From contig CM070723.1 of the NCBI GenBank assembly GCA_036346275.1, forward strand, positions 7,998,001 to 8,062,000: a stretch of DNA of 64,000 nt, written 5' to 3'. The DNA is from Otatea glauca. Its lineage: Eukaryota; Streptophyta; Magnoliopsida; Poales; Poaceae. The notes beneath the pieces are model-generated. The model was not told the DNA's origin and did no database searches. It saw only the letters and a list, made by a program, of their open reading frames with translations. The stretch's first letter is position 1; the number at the start of each line of letters is the position of its first letter. The position numbers were made by a program, and so were the translations under genes. Positions 32,641 through 44,580 of the stretch are shown here, piece by piece.

Positions 32641-34034
32641 CCACTAGACAAACCCTTTTTGTGTTATCTTTCCCGATAATCTGTACGAAGATAGTTCATA
32701 GCCTGACGTGGATGAGCTCACCAGAAATGCCCGACGCAAGTTCTTTCGGAGGCCATCAATGTTATATTTGTTCCCCCAAACTCTACGGTAAATTTAGTGT
32801 CTAGTCTCCCAAATCAACCTTGTAAGTTCAATTTTGTAAGGAATTGAAGCAGTAGTTCAATGGTTAGAGTTATAGTGTATGCACGCAATCTCTGCATGTA
32901 TGCACGCAAATGCTACAATGTTCACAGTTATGTCTCAAAAAACAATGTTCACGGTTCACCATCAGGAGTCAGAACGACATTTGAGCGGCACCAGCTACTG
33001 CGCTCGTGCGCACTTCACAGCATAATAATACTCTTTGTTTGTCTACACTAAACAATTTATGATAATACCCGTATTTGTTTACTCTAAACAATCTATCATA
33101 ATACCCTTTTTCGTCAAAAGCTCTAGGTAATGGCAATACTTTGAGACTTCGACCAAACTCGTAAGCCTCTTGATCGGAGATGTTCGTTGGCACTGCAGTG
33201 TCTAATGTATGAGTATGATGCAATGAAAGCTACAGCTAACTCATTGAGTTGTTAACAATTGTGCACTTGTGCTGACGATTAGGGAAGCGGAAGATAAAAG
33301 GTTAAGGTAATTGGATTGCACTGTCAAGTTGATCTTGGCATCCATTGCCCTCGGGTCATCCATTGCCCTCGGGTCATTTAATTGTTGCTATTCAGGGCGA
33401 GTTTAGCAAATTCCTTCTTTGCGATGTCCGATATAACCTATATTCATGCAAAATTAAAAATTTTACTGCTAGTAAAATAAATATATTGCATGTTCACTTC
33501 TTGAATCAGTAAAGATAGGTCCATATCTATTGAATAGATAATTATCTAGAATTTCTAGAATTTTCCTAGCATTTTCCATAATTTTATGCTAATTAAAAGC
33601 AAATTTTAGAATTACCAAAAACAAAAAAAATATTAGCATATATATAGATGTGAATATGCTACGAAGAGTAAACCCAGAGATATAAAGCTTCTAATGTGTG
33701 CTATGTCTATAGTTAAATAAAATACGAAAGCTCGTATACCTAAAAATTCAATTTCCATGATTTAATTTAAATTTTTAGAGTTTATAACTATATTTGGGAT
33801 TATTGGAAACTTCAGGATTCAATATGTAAAATTTTCTTAATCCCAATAAATATATGTAATTATTCAGAATTTCAAGATCCTTTTCGCAAAATTGCCAATT
33901 TTGGGTTTAACTCATGTTCGGCCCATTTATGCACATGGGCTGGATCTGGTCCAGCCACACCGTATTGGGTTGGATCCGATCTGGCCCATTTCACTTGACT
34001 GAAAAGGGTGGTAAGTCCTCGAGCGCTAGGGCAC
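32641..34034. other. Intergenic, AT-rich
   Basis: No gene seen. A 21-bp unit (CATCCATTGCCCTCGGGTCAT) is directly repeated at about 33338-33379. A possible tRNA-type A box near 32860 has no matching B box. Confidence 0.4.
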
Positions 34035-34042
34035 TTGTGCAC

Positions 34043-35470
34043 TGGGGTGAAAACGGGTCAGATACTGGCGGATATTGCTCTTTTCATATTCTAACCTATT
34101 TTTTCGGATTCGGAACCAGATACGGATACGAATTCGGGTTATTCGGGATACGAATACGGGACATATATGAGACAGATTCGGGTCGGGAATGGATAAAGCT
34201 ATATGGATAATGCAAGCATACATGGAGTAATATACGTTGAATCAAAACACGTGAATACGGATAATGCACGCATATACAGATATGGATTGATGATACTAAC
34301 ACGAGGATTTGATTTTAAACAAAAATTTGAAACTATCTCCTCAGACGCATCAATACTTTTAAAAGCTCAAAATGCACCACCAAATCAATACCTCCAGACG
34401 CATCAATACTTTTAGTAATCAAGCAAATTCTAACTGAAATAAGCATCAGGTTATCCATGTTGCAAGTTTTTTTTATGCTTATGTTCCGAGCCTTCCATGA
34501 CCAGATGAGTTTGTGAGCTTAGTTTCAGCTAAATCATCCACTAAAGTTTTAGCTAAATCATGACCAGATGAGTATAAAAAACATGAATGACATATTTCTG
34601 CCCAATCCAGCAATACAATCTATCTACTACCCAATACAATTTCATGACCATATGGGAAATATGGGCTCATCCACTCGGTCTCTAAATCATCCATTCATCC
34701 CCCCAAAATTTCAGTTAAATCATGACCACGTGAGTATAAAAATCATGAACGAGAGAAGAGTATAAAAATCATAAACAACATATCATCACAGATTCACAGA
34801 GATGTAAAGTTTAGATGAGCATAAAATTGGACAATCACAGTTTTTGATCTCAATTGCATATTTCCCATGGAGCATAAATTAAAATCATTCCTGAGGGAGC
34901 CGAAGGCGGAGGCTAGAGGCTGAAGGCGGATGTTGGAGCCACCCCAAGCTCGGCCGGCCGGTGAAGAAGCAAAAGGCCGACGAGACGTCGCAGGTGGCGC
35001 CGGGCGCGGTGAAGCGAAACACCAGCGGCAAGAAGCTAATGCACCGGGGTCCCGGGGAAGACGACGTCAGCAGCCGGGGGTTGGGGAGCAACGGGGGGTG
35101 GGGGAAGACGCCGTCGGCACTCGCAGACGGCAGCAGATCAGATCGGATCTGGGGCTGGGCGAGGCGTCTCTGTCTATTGGAGTTAGGGGGGGGGGACGGG
35201 GTCACGGGGCGACTGGGTAAGGCGCTCTCTTTCACTAGGCCGTGACACCATCAAACGGACTGGATCTCAGGTCCGGATATATGAATGGTCAATATCCGCA
35301 TATCCCGTTCCCAACCTATATTTTTCGGATATTGACTGCTTCGAATCCGATCCAATATCTGGATTCAATCATCCGGATCCCACCGGATATCTAGATTCTG
35401 TTCCGAATTCGATCCCGATCAGATCCAGTTCCGAATTAGATAGATAAAATCTGATCAATTTTCACCCCTA
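34043..35470. mobile_element. Non-autonomous hAT element 2 (1,428 bp)
   Basis: TIRs TGGGGTGAAAACGG and TTTTCACCCCTA. The flanking 8-mers TTGTGCAC (34035-34042) and CCGTGCAC (35471-35478) share six bases. Subterminal regions are full of GGATACG/ATCCG motifs. The interior carries a GC-rich block (34900-35230) that could be captured genic DNA (CDS-like frame with GRPVKKQKADETSQVAPGAV). I do not recognise it. Confidence 0.8.
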
Positions 35471-35478
35471 CCGTGCAC

Positions 35479-36668
35479 GGTGGGAGCGGCGGCGGTTGCT
35501 AGGGGCGTGTGGCGCTCACCAGGGGCGGCTCGTTGGGTACAACAACCGGCTGTGGCGTCCGCCGTGCAGGTGCTACAACTCAAACCGAGTGAAGTCCGGC
35601 GGCTGGCTGATGCTGTGTCGTGTTCAGAGAGGCAGTGGGCGGCACAGCCATCGGGGACGTGCCGTGCATGCGGTGGTCGTCATGGCCGTGCACGATGCAA
35701 GCGGAATCGAACAAAGCCGAATGCAGGTAATCAACCGATTGGTTTTAATCCAAGAAGTGTTTACTTTAACTATTAACACATGCTAGTTAGACTAGTCAGT
35801 GAATCGATCGATGTTAATGGGATTAGATTATACTCATGTATGGCTTGTTGGAGGTTTTTGCTGATGCCGGCTGCTCTCATGCTGTGTGCCAGCCACGGCT
35901 GAGCAACTATGGTTGATGCCGTGATTTGTGAAGGGTGACCACAAACATGAGCCCGATCACTGCATGTAGAAGAAAATGGCGAGGATCCCGAATTGCTACC
36001 AGTGATCGACTCCTCACGGATGGATGGATGGTGCGACAAATTTGTAGTAGATGATGTCGTCAATGGCAATGCATTCATCATTTGTGTACATGCAACGAGT
36101 ATACATCAAATTTTGATTAGCATAAAGAACAAAATTGACCTAATTGTCAACAGTATAGAACGACGTACCCGATTTAAGAGCTATCGTGCTGATAACCAGA
36201 TAACATATTGAATAATAGATAGTCACCGTAGATCAATCCAAGAACAATCAAGAATATCCGAGAACAATTGTAATAGATAAACACTAAGAATAGGGGAATT
36301 GGTCTTTCTTCTCTTTTCTTATTGTAAATTCAGGATTCGCCCACAAATACTAAAAGTTAGTTATATTTTAACACAAAAAGCCACACCAAAATTTGCAGTG
36401 TGGCAGCCCAGTTTTATCACGCCATTATTCTTGCATGGCAAAAATGTTGCCTCTGTCTAACGCAAGGTGTCCATACTGGCCTGGTATGGATACAGGGCTT
36501 GCGTGGCAGCTTTGGCCACGTTGGAGACCCTGGCGTGGCAGTATGTTTTTGCCATGTCATGTGTTTTAGCATGATCAAAGGGGTTAAAATTGAAAATAAA
36601 GCTAGAAAGGGATTATATTTAAAATATTAATATAATGGACTAAATAATAAAAAAACTGCTTCCCCAAA
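35479..36668. other. Intergenic, no gene recognised
   Basis: The first 250 bp is GC-rich with short unrelated frames. The remainder is AT-rich, with a run of TGGCA motifs and near-palindromic GCCA/TGGC pairs around 36390-36560 that may be a decayed MITE. Confidence 0.35.
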
Positions 36669-36676
36669 GTTCCATC

Positions 36677-37729
36677 TAGGGTTGAAAACGGATCGGATAC
36701 GGACGGATAATAGCTCTACCATATTTGTTTTCATATTTTTTTTCTCGGATGCGGATACAGATACGGATAGTCCGGAAACGAATACGGATAATGTCGAATA
36801 CAGATACGGATCGAATATGAATTGAATCGGATACGGTTTTGAATATTTATCGAAACATGATAACCCCTTAGATTGTACATAAAAAATCAATGAAAACACT
36901 AACTAATTGATTTGATCAAAACATTATTGAAAATTAAACAAATATAAGCATTTTTATTCACTTAGACAACAGTTAGATACCATGTCGTAAACAAAATTAT
37001 ATAAGACTTAATTTATCACACGCATACGATTAGTTCATCATACACGTAGATTAAAACACAAAATGAAGGTAATCCTTGATCAGAGATACAAATAGAAGCA
37101 AACACATAACACACTAAAAGTTTGATAATATTTAGATATCATGTCTCTAGAAAAAGTATATAACACTTACATGTAATGACCCAAGATTTATATTCTTTGT
37201 TGAATTATGTTTAAAATAATAAATTATGTATTTATGAGTTTTTATGCATTTTTAGCTACTTATTTAAAATATTTTCCTATTAAGAATAGGAGTTTTTAAA
37301 TTTTTGAGAAAATTTAAAATCTGATAAAATCTTGATAATAATTTTTTAAATGTTAGATTGTTTCTGGAACTTTCTAAAAAAAATTGTAATTTTTGGAGTT
37401 GGTTTGCTAATTTTAATAATTGAAACTGGTTTTAGGGATTAATTAAATTAGAAAACAATTCTGAAATGAAGAAACCTTTTTGGGCCAAAAGAGTAGTCTT
37501 GGCCCAGCCCACATGTATATCCGAATATCCAATCCATCAATATCTGGATTATCCGAATCCGTATATGTATCCGACGGATAGTAAGCTACCGAATCCGTAT
37601 CCGTATCCGACAAAAAAAATCCGTATCCGTATCCGATCCGATACTATCCGATAAATATCCGATCCAACAGAATCCGTATCTGAAAATATCCGAATCGATT
37701 GGAAAATATCCGATCCGTTTTCTTCCCTA
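36677..37729. mobile_element. Non-autonomous hAT element 3 (1,053 bp)
   Basis: Perfect 8-bp target duplication GTTCCATC (36669-36676 and 37730-37737). TIRs TAGGGTTGAAAACGGATCGG and, from the other end, TAGGGAAGAAAACGGATCGG. Subterminal arrays of GGATACG/TATCCG occur at both ends (more than ten copies each). The centre is AT-rich and non-coding. Confidence 0.92.
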
Positions 37730-37917
37730 GTTCCATCTGAACAAGAAGCAAATAACTCTGCCACGGCCATGGCAGTTAATACGGAAACAGAAAAAGTCCT
37801 ACGTCATAAACCACCGCTCCTTGGAGAGAAACGGAGAATTTTTTTAAAAAATAATATATTTTATAATTCAAATTTCAAAAATATACCACGAAATCAAAAA
37901 ATTGCAAAAATATGCAA

Positions 37918-38083
37918 CTGTCGCCCTACCATAAGGCGACTTGCTAACTGGGCAGTGAGATGGACTTCTTATTCGCACTGCAGTTGGGCGAGAGGAGAAG
38001 TCGCCAACAAGAGGGCATTTCACGTGTACAAGTCGCCCCATGGTAGGGCGACATGGGATCATGTCGCCCAATGGTAGGGCGAC
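37918..38083. repeat. Left subterminal hairpins of the MULE
   Basis: Short inverted repeats with GTCGCCC/GGGCGAC-type stems at 37920-37940, 38032-38052 and 38063-38083, plus a weaker one around 37984-38010. They share stems with the right-end hairpins. Confidence 0.8.
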
Positions 38084-39684
38084 ATGGGAGGAAATTTCCA
38101 AATTTTTGAAAAAATTTCTCAAAGACTTCAAAAAAAGTGAAAATATTTGGATAAACAGATTTAGGATTGAAGTAAATTATTTATGGTACAACACATGGAT
38201 TATAAACACACCTGTACACAAGGAATAACACAATTGCACATAGAGAATAATATTTATAGTATAACACAACTATCACATTTTGCTGTTCTCTTGCTCACTT
38301 GCTTATAAATTTCAGGACTACCTAGGAATTTATACTCTTAACCAGCAGTTCGAAGAATCAGAAACGCATTCAAAACTAAATCAAGATCAAACTCTTTTGT
38401 TTTATATTTCAGTTCGGACTCCTCTCTTGTTACAGGATTAATTAACTCTAACAATTGTAAATCAGACGCTTATTACATGTGAACAATTCGCAGCATTCTG
38501 CGTGATTCCATGTGGACAAAATCGCGTTTTTGCATGTGAACAATTCGTAGCCTTGTGCGTTATTGCATGTGGACAAAATCGCGTTATTGCATGTGAACAA
38601 ATCGCGTTATTGCATATGAATAAATTTACACCTTGCTTTGCATGTATTTTCCACTAGTGCAATAACCCATAATTATTATAGTCGACGACAACTCATGTTA
38701 TGAATATTTAGTACGTAGCACTTAAACTATTTGTTGAACATACATAAGGGCAGATGCACCGAAAGTTCAGATGATAAAATAAGCAATAGATTAGATTATA
38801 TTACAAGGGCATTACAACAGTGATGAAATTGCTTGACGAACTAACTAACTAACGAAAGCATTGTTTGTCATGGTGGAACAAATGATCGTTCCGCCTATCT
38901 GGGTACAGCCAGAATGATGTCCCATATTTTCTGCATATTACCTGACCCGTGTAAATTTTAAGATCTGTCCTCAGACACCGCTCAATCCCCACTATGAAAG
39001 AACTCCATGGGGATCCGCAGTGCTCCCAGGTGTCGCCGAATGGGTGGCCTATGCCGTACGTCTCGGGTGTGTAAGACAGATAGAACGCCCTAATGCAAGC
39101 TCCGAATGCGAAGAAAACTCTCTTCAGATGCCTCTTGTTCGGCCACTTCCTTGACGGACAGTCCTGATAATCATAAAAGTACCGTGGATTTCTTCCCCAA
39201 TGCAATCGAGCGGTCGGGCAGATTATGGTACGAGTCTTCAAATTTCCCAAATCTCATTTCCAAGGCCTTACGCTTCGCCCTCCATGCCTTCCGTAGCTAA
39301 TTGTGTACTAAAATCTGCTCTCAATTGCTCGGATAATAGCACGGGGCTCAAAATTCAGGTTCTCAACTATCTCCGGGTACATGACACTCGCGATATACCC
39401 GAACGACAAGTTCCTGTGAGCCACCAGGGTTTCCTCAGTCATACAACTATGTTGTTCAACCTTCGAACATAGCCAGTGGGTGCCCCATTTGGGCTTGTAC
39501 GCGTGCACTCTCCAGGGGCACCCTTACATCTCGCACACCACGTCGTAGCAGGTTGGGGTGGACTTCTTAACCCTGAAAGTTCTTCTTAGTGATAAGGCCC
39601 AATATTTGATAGCATCTTGCACTGCCTCTTTTGTGGGGTACATGCTATTAGGTCTCACCTCATTGTCGCTATACTGCCAAGGTG

Positions 39685-41197
39685 TAGGGGTGAAAACGGT
39701 CGGAAAACACCGAAACCATTTTTGTTTTCATATTTTTCCTCGAAGCGATCACGAAATCGATAACTACTAAACGAAACGGCATCGGTAATTCGAAAATATC
39801 GGAAACGAAAATTCGATACAAAATATATATCGGTAACGATCGGAATCTGAAAAAGAGACCGGTAACGTCGTAACGACATGTACCACCAATTGACTTCAAA
39901 AAATTCACACAAATCGTACATTCACATAGAAATTAGTAATAAATAAATATTCACAAATTTACGATGAACATACATTACCAATGTAAATGTATACAATAGC
40001 ATAACTAGTTTAGAAAATCAATATCTTATAACGCATAACGGCATAAGCATTAAGCAACATCACATAGCACTTACATACAGACATACATTAAAGCATTAAG
40101 CAACAGATTCACATAGCACTTAAAAGCAATACCTTATAAGCATTTACAGTTGACGATATCACACATTCCATACAGGCATACATAGCATAAGATAGTCTCC
40201 ACACGAGTCTTTACATCACATAGTATAAGATAGTCTCAATATCTCATATTAAATAATACATCTCTCCACACGAGGATTGAAATTTATTAGTCGCTTGCTA
40301 CTAGACCGACCAGACCCTTGCGGCGCCAAACCAGAAATATGACATACAAAGACATGCACATAGATAATCGGAGCTCGGAGCACATAGATAATCACGATGA
40401 TAAATCGATAATGAAGCATTGGAGATATGAAAATAAAAGCAAAAAAACATGTGATCTTGTGAGTAGTTATTATCACTCATCAGCATCAGGAATACGACCA
40501 ATGAAAACGAGTGATAGGCATAGAAGGCATAAGCTTCTAAACGAGTGACGGGCATGAAAGGATTGATCTCATAAGTTCTTAGTTTATTTGCAAATATATG
40601 TTGCAAATGAGGTGTGCTTAATTTGATATTGGAGCATGCGATTAGAATTTGCAAATATGTTTTGCAAAATTGTTTTGATCATGACTTGATCATCACATGT
40701 CTCAATATTTGGTCTTATTGACTCTTTCAAGCTTGTAGTCATGCCATTGATCAAGTCTATGTGAGGGATTTCGAAAAATCAGATTTTAGACTTGAATAAC
40801 TACATTAGAGTTTTATTTTTATCATATTTAAAAATATCTATGGTTTCTTAAATCATAAAAATGAGTGGAGATTGTAGCCCTCGTGATAAGCTTCGCATAG
40901 AGTCCAAGATCACCTAAATCGGAGTTCGGAGTAAAAAGTTATGGGCGTTTTAGTGGTTGAAGGAGTGTGATCTCTGGGCTGGGCGATTCCGGTAATTACC
41001 GACGGAATTTACCGATTTTTTCCGAAAACCGAAGGAAACGGTCGGAACTTGTCAAAACCGTTATCGTTATCGTTTCCGACAAAAATTTCCGATTTCGATT
41101 CCGATTCCGAACATTACCGATACCGACACGTCCGATCGAAAAATTCCGGAATCGGTTTCCGGAATTCCGGGATTTACCGATACCGTTTTCACCCCTA
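39685..41197. mobile_element. Non-autonomous hAT element 4 (1,513 bp), nested in the MULE
   Basis: Perfect 8-bp target duplication CCAAGGTG (39677-39684 and 41198-41205). Perfect TIRs TAGGGGTGAAAACGGT / ACCGTTTTCACCCCTA. Ends are rich in CGGAAA and TTCCGA motifs. No transposase was found. It post-dates the MULE. Confidence 0.95.
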
Positions 41198-42371
41198 CCA
41201 AGGTGTATCATTGCCTTCATTTACAACCAAGTTATTAAATTGATGCGTGCTCCAATCTGCTGGCACAAGTGGCTCAACATCTTCATCTTCCTCATCCGAG
41301 TTATCGTCGTCTTTCACTTCTACTTGTTCATATTCAAGGTCTTCCTCTTCCATCTGTGCTATTACTTCCTCAATTTCCTCACCTTCGTCTACTTGCCCCG
41401 CGCATCTTGCCCAATGTTTCCATCATCCTCCCCAATCTCAACTTGCTCACCACTCTAGTAACCAATATCCTCATTGCAACCCTGAACATGCGGCTCCCAG
41501 CTAGACTCTCCAATTTCAGTGTCGCCATAAGTGAATTCATTTTGAGGCTCACTACACTCACCGTCGTCCAGCGGGTGCTGCGGGGCAACAACCCTTTCAT
41601 ACGCTTGCACTAAAAGCACCCGACACTATCCACGTTGCTCCGCCCCCCTCACATATGACCTCCAAGCTGCAGTTCCCTTCAGCTCAACTAACTCCCAATA
41701 AACAGGATCATCTCGCATGGTGCAAAGGCAAGATAACTTCAGCTGGCACTTCTCTTGTTCCATGCGAAACGTATAATACAACCAATTCAACACAAAGAAG
41801 AAATGTACGCTCTTGACCCTACTTAAACTTCTATCCACATATGAAAATTACTCAGATCCGCACCATCCAAACCATACATGACAACCCCTTCTCCATAAAA
41901 GATTTTAAATGGAACTCGTTCTGACATATCTGCGAACCTATTCATTAGCACACGAATTAATTACTCTTCGTAAAAAGTACTTGAGAAATATATATCTATC
42001 TACATTCCTAAAAATATACATCTCTACTTCTATTTCTAAAACATCTACATTCCTACAAATATCATTACTTGAAAACTAAGTGTGCCCATTTACGATGCAA
42101 ATAACTATTACGGTCTTAAATTTTAAGTTGTTCAATTAGCATATATTATTGTTATGGAGCAAAACTAGATTCAAAACTATGCGAAAAATATGTACATTAC
42201 AATTATTTCTAAACAACATCTACAAATTTCTAACAATATATATATGTGCACTTCTATATGTACAAAAACATATCGATCTACATGCATTTCCGCAAACCGA
42301 CTAAAAATATAACTACATTTAACTACATTTTGTTTCTAAACACTACAATCATTTCTTGCTATACACTAAAT

Positions 42372-42566
42372 CTAACCCTAAACACTAAACAAAATAAACC
42401 GCAAAAATAACTATATCTAACCCTAACCCTAAACACTAAACAAAATAAATCGCGAAAATAACTATATCTAACCCTAACCCTAAACACTAAACAAAACCAA
42501 CCGCGAAAATGATTAGTTCTAACCTTAGCCCTAAACCTAAACCTAAACCTAAACCTAAGCACTAAA
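42372..42566. repeat. Telomere-like CCCTAA minisatellite inside the MULE
   Basis: Units of 45-51 bp start at 42372, 42417 and 42468 (CTAACCCTAACCCTAAACAC, then TAAACAAAATAAA, then CGCGAAAATAACTATAT). They are followed by a (CCTAAA)n-like run at about 42525-42560. Confidence 0.85.
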
Positions 42567-42597
42567 TAAAATTAGCGGTAAATAAATTACCTGCGTG

Positions 42598-42735
42598 CAA
42601 CGCCGCTCTTCTTTTCTTCTTCCTCCTCCCTTCTCTTTTCTTCTCCCTCCTTTTCTTCTTCTTCTCCCTCCCTTTTCTTCTTCTTCCTCTTCTCTTTTCT
42701 TTTTCTTCTCCTCCCCTTTCTTCTTCTCTCGGCCG
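42598..42735. repeat. Pyrimidine-rich (TTC/CCT) tract
   Basis: About 135 bp almost free of purines. On the minus strand it reads as the Glu/Lys/Arg-rich N-terminus of the MULE product. Confidence 0.8.
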
Positions 42736-42764
42736 AGCTCAGCTGCGGTTTTAGTTGGCGCCAA

Positions 42765-42945
42765 GTCGCCCCCTGGTTGGGCGACAAGGGGGCGCGCTCG
42801 CACCTATCGCCCTGCGGGGGAGCGATTTTTTCGATGTCGCCTTACAGGAGGGCAAACCAACACTTGTCGCGCTGCGGTTGGGCGACGCAAGACTTGTCGC
42901 CCAATGGTTGGGCGACACGTGGCAGTCGCCCAACCAACGGGCGAC
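42765..42945. repeat. Right subterminal hairpins of the MULE
   Basis: 21-nt inverted repeats with constant stems GTCGCCC/GGGCGAC and variable 7-8-nt loops at 42765-42785, 42866-42886, 42896-42916 and 42925-42945, with weaker forms at 42806-42826 and 42836-42857. Confidence 0.85.
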
Positions 42946-43151
42946 AGTAGCATATTTTTGCAAAAAAAAATCGTGGTATATTTTTGAAATTTGAATTATA
43001 AAATATATTATTTAAAAAAATTCGAGAAAAGGACGTGTGAACCTAAAGTAACCTATTAATCTTGGGCCCACAAGTCAGTCGCGTTAGGTAGTACGGTCGC
43101 CCGCAACGACCACAAAACCCTTGTCCGTTTTGTTAAAACTTGAAGGCATGG

Positions 43152-43397
43152 TTGGTTTAAAGCTAACTTTGTCATACTTAAGCTTATACATATTACAAAT
43201 TATTAGACGGGTGTTTGGTTCGTTGACACAACTATAGCTTGCCACACTTTTTTAGTCTCATATCTCAAGCGTCATAGACTCAGTTTTTTACCAAACTTTA
43301 CCACACTTGTGGCAATAAATTTTGTTGCCACAAAAAGTGTGGTAAGCCACACTTGAGTAAAGTTAGTTATGATAAAATTGGCTTCAAACCATACAGA
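43152..43397. mobile_element. MITE (~246 bp), possibly PIF/Harbinger-like
   Basis: Terminal inverted repeats: TGGTTTAAAGCTAACTTTGT on the left, and TGGTTTGAAGCCAATTTTAT read from the right. Inner palindromic blocks are AGTGTGG/CCACACT. It lies directly upstream of a candidate transcription start. The exact target duplication was not resolved. Confidence 0.6.
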
Positions 43398-43399
43398 CT

Positions 43400-44580
43400 C
43401 TTAAAACTCTTCCGCCTCCTGTTTCTCTCGGCAACCGCTTCGCATTGCTTTGCTAGGGTTTGCTACCCATCACTGCCGGGGGTAGCGCCAACTCGCGATC
43501 ACTTTTCCGCCTACGTCTCCGAGAGCCATTTCCATCCAATAGGTTGTTTCCCTCTCTATGTGTCTCGATCTCTTCGCTTAGGCTATGGTTCGGCGCGATG
43601 ATGGGAGTTAGTTTGCGTGATGTATGTTCGTTGGTTGATGTAGTGATGCGATGATATATGGAATTTGTGGAGGATAGGTTGGAAATCTAGTTGTTTGGTA
43701 GATTTATTTTTGGTTTTGGGTGATTGTTTGGGGTTTGTTGCTTAGGCGTTCAAGGGTTACTTGTTTGTGATCCTGTAACAGGAGACATGAGGGATTGTTA
43801 GTTTTTTTTTTCTGGTGTGGTGTAGCATAAGATTTATGCATCTGTGTAATGGTGCAGGTGTAGCATAGGATTTATGCATCTGTGTAATGGTGCAGTCTTT
43901 TATTTATAAGGGTTTGGTGCACAAGGACAGCATAGTGCTACAAAGCTGGCCCAAATTTTAAGGTTTCTGGATATTAGATGATTATTAGGATCTGTGTTGA
44001 AGCTGTTTTATATGAAGATTCGGCTAATCTACCTCTGTTGGTTAGTTTTATACTTTTGGTCTGTGTGTTTACACGTTGGCACTTAATTACAGGTCAAATT
44101 AAACAATGCTTTATGGGTCTAGCTTTATTCGATGTAAGTTTGTGCAATAGGCATAAGTGCATCAGATATGAACTTGACCTGATCATATTCTTACTCTTTC
44201 TTTAGGCTTAGTTTTGCTGGTAATATCATTTAGCATGTTTGCGTAGGTATTTTAGTGTAACCATACTTTGACCCTCTGTCAGATTGCTTATGGTGTCAGG
44301 TAAGGTGCCTCTTCGGGAAGATATGAAATCAAAGCTAGTCAATTTTGCGACAGAACAAAGAGAATCAGGGATTCAATCGGTGTTCCTTACTTTTTGTTTT
44401 TCTTCTTCTTTTTTTTACTTGAATGCCTTATTTTTATGTTTTAGTTAAGTTTTACATGTTACTAAGTGTTGGTTATTTTTTATTTCTTATTACAGATAAA
44501 AACTTCAGTTATTGTCAAAAGGAAATGAATGAAAAAGAAGTATGAGAACCCCATGATTGCTGCTTGTCTGGAAGCAAGGG
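43400..44580 (+). other. Candidate small spliced gene or gene relic, function unknown
   Basis: A 5'-UTR-like GC-rich exon (43400-43542, containing GCTAGGGTTTGC) ends at AATAG|GTTGTTT. A second exon begins at 44284 after CTCTGTCAG and holds ATGGTGTCAGGTAAGGTGCC, giving MVSGKVPLREDMKSKLVNFA and TEQRESGIQS up to GT at 44380. A third exon starts after TTATTACAG (about 44495) with IKTSVIVKRK and a TGA. The frame stays open past the TGA (MKKKYENPMIAACLEARD, then TAA). It is either a 41-aa protein or a relic with a nonsense codon. I recognise no family. Confidence 0.35.

Larger units (their letters stand above)
38849..42790 (-). pseudogene. MULE (MURA-type) transposase, broken and interrupted by hAT 4
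   Basis: Minus strand, N- to C-terminal. A Glu/Lys-rich start (about 42790-42600) comes first, then a segment at 41838-41626 (CLCTMRDDPVYWELVELKGT), an acidic stretch 41600-41210, then, beyond the nested hAT, HAYKPKWGTHWLCSKVEQHS (39508 on), YPEIVENLNFEPRAIIRAIE, FEDSYHNLP and KRVFFAFGACIRAF. These are the zinc-binding and linker blocks preceding the MULE DDE domain. Frameshifts are many, and the DDE core with the SWIM finger is not recognisable. Confidence 0.7.
37835..43023 (-). mobile_element. MULE with ~120-bp TIRs and hairpin-rich subterminal regions
   Basis: The left TIR (from 37835) and right TIR (to 43023) are inverted copies: the block AATAATATATTTTATAATTC, then AAATTTCAAAAATATACCACGA, then TGCAAAAATATGC.ACTGTCGCC. 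The flanking 9-mers GAGAAACGG (37826-37834) and GAGAAAAGG (43024-43032) match at 8 of 9, the Mutator target-duplication length. Inside is a broken MURA-type transposase on the minus strand and a nested hAT (39685-41197). Subtracting the hAT, the element is about 3.7 kb. Confidence 0.88.

Noticed and set aside
32855..32885. tRNA/SINE-like A box (TAGTTCAATGG)
   Set aside because: No B box at the expected distance and no cloverleaf, so a chance match or a fully decayed SINE.
42555..42803. Stand-alone Lys/Glu-rich small protein on the minus strand
   Set aside because: It is the pyrimidine tract read backwards, and at most is the start of the MULE transposase.
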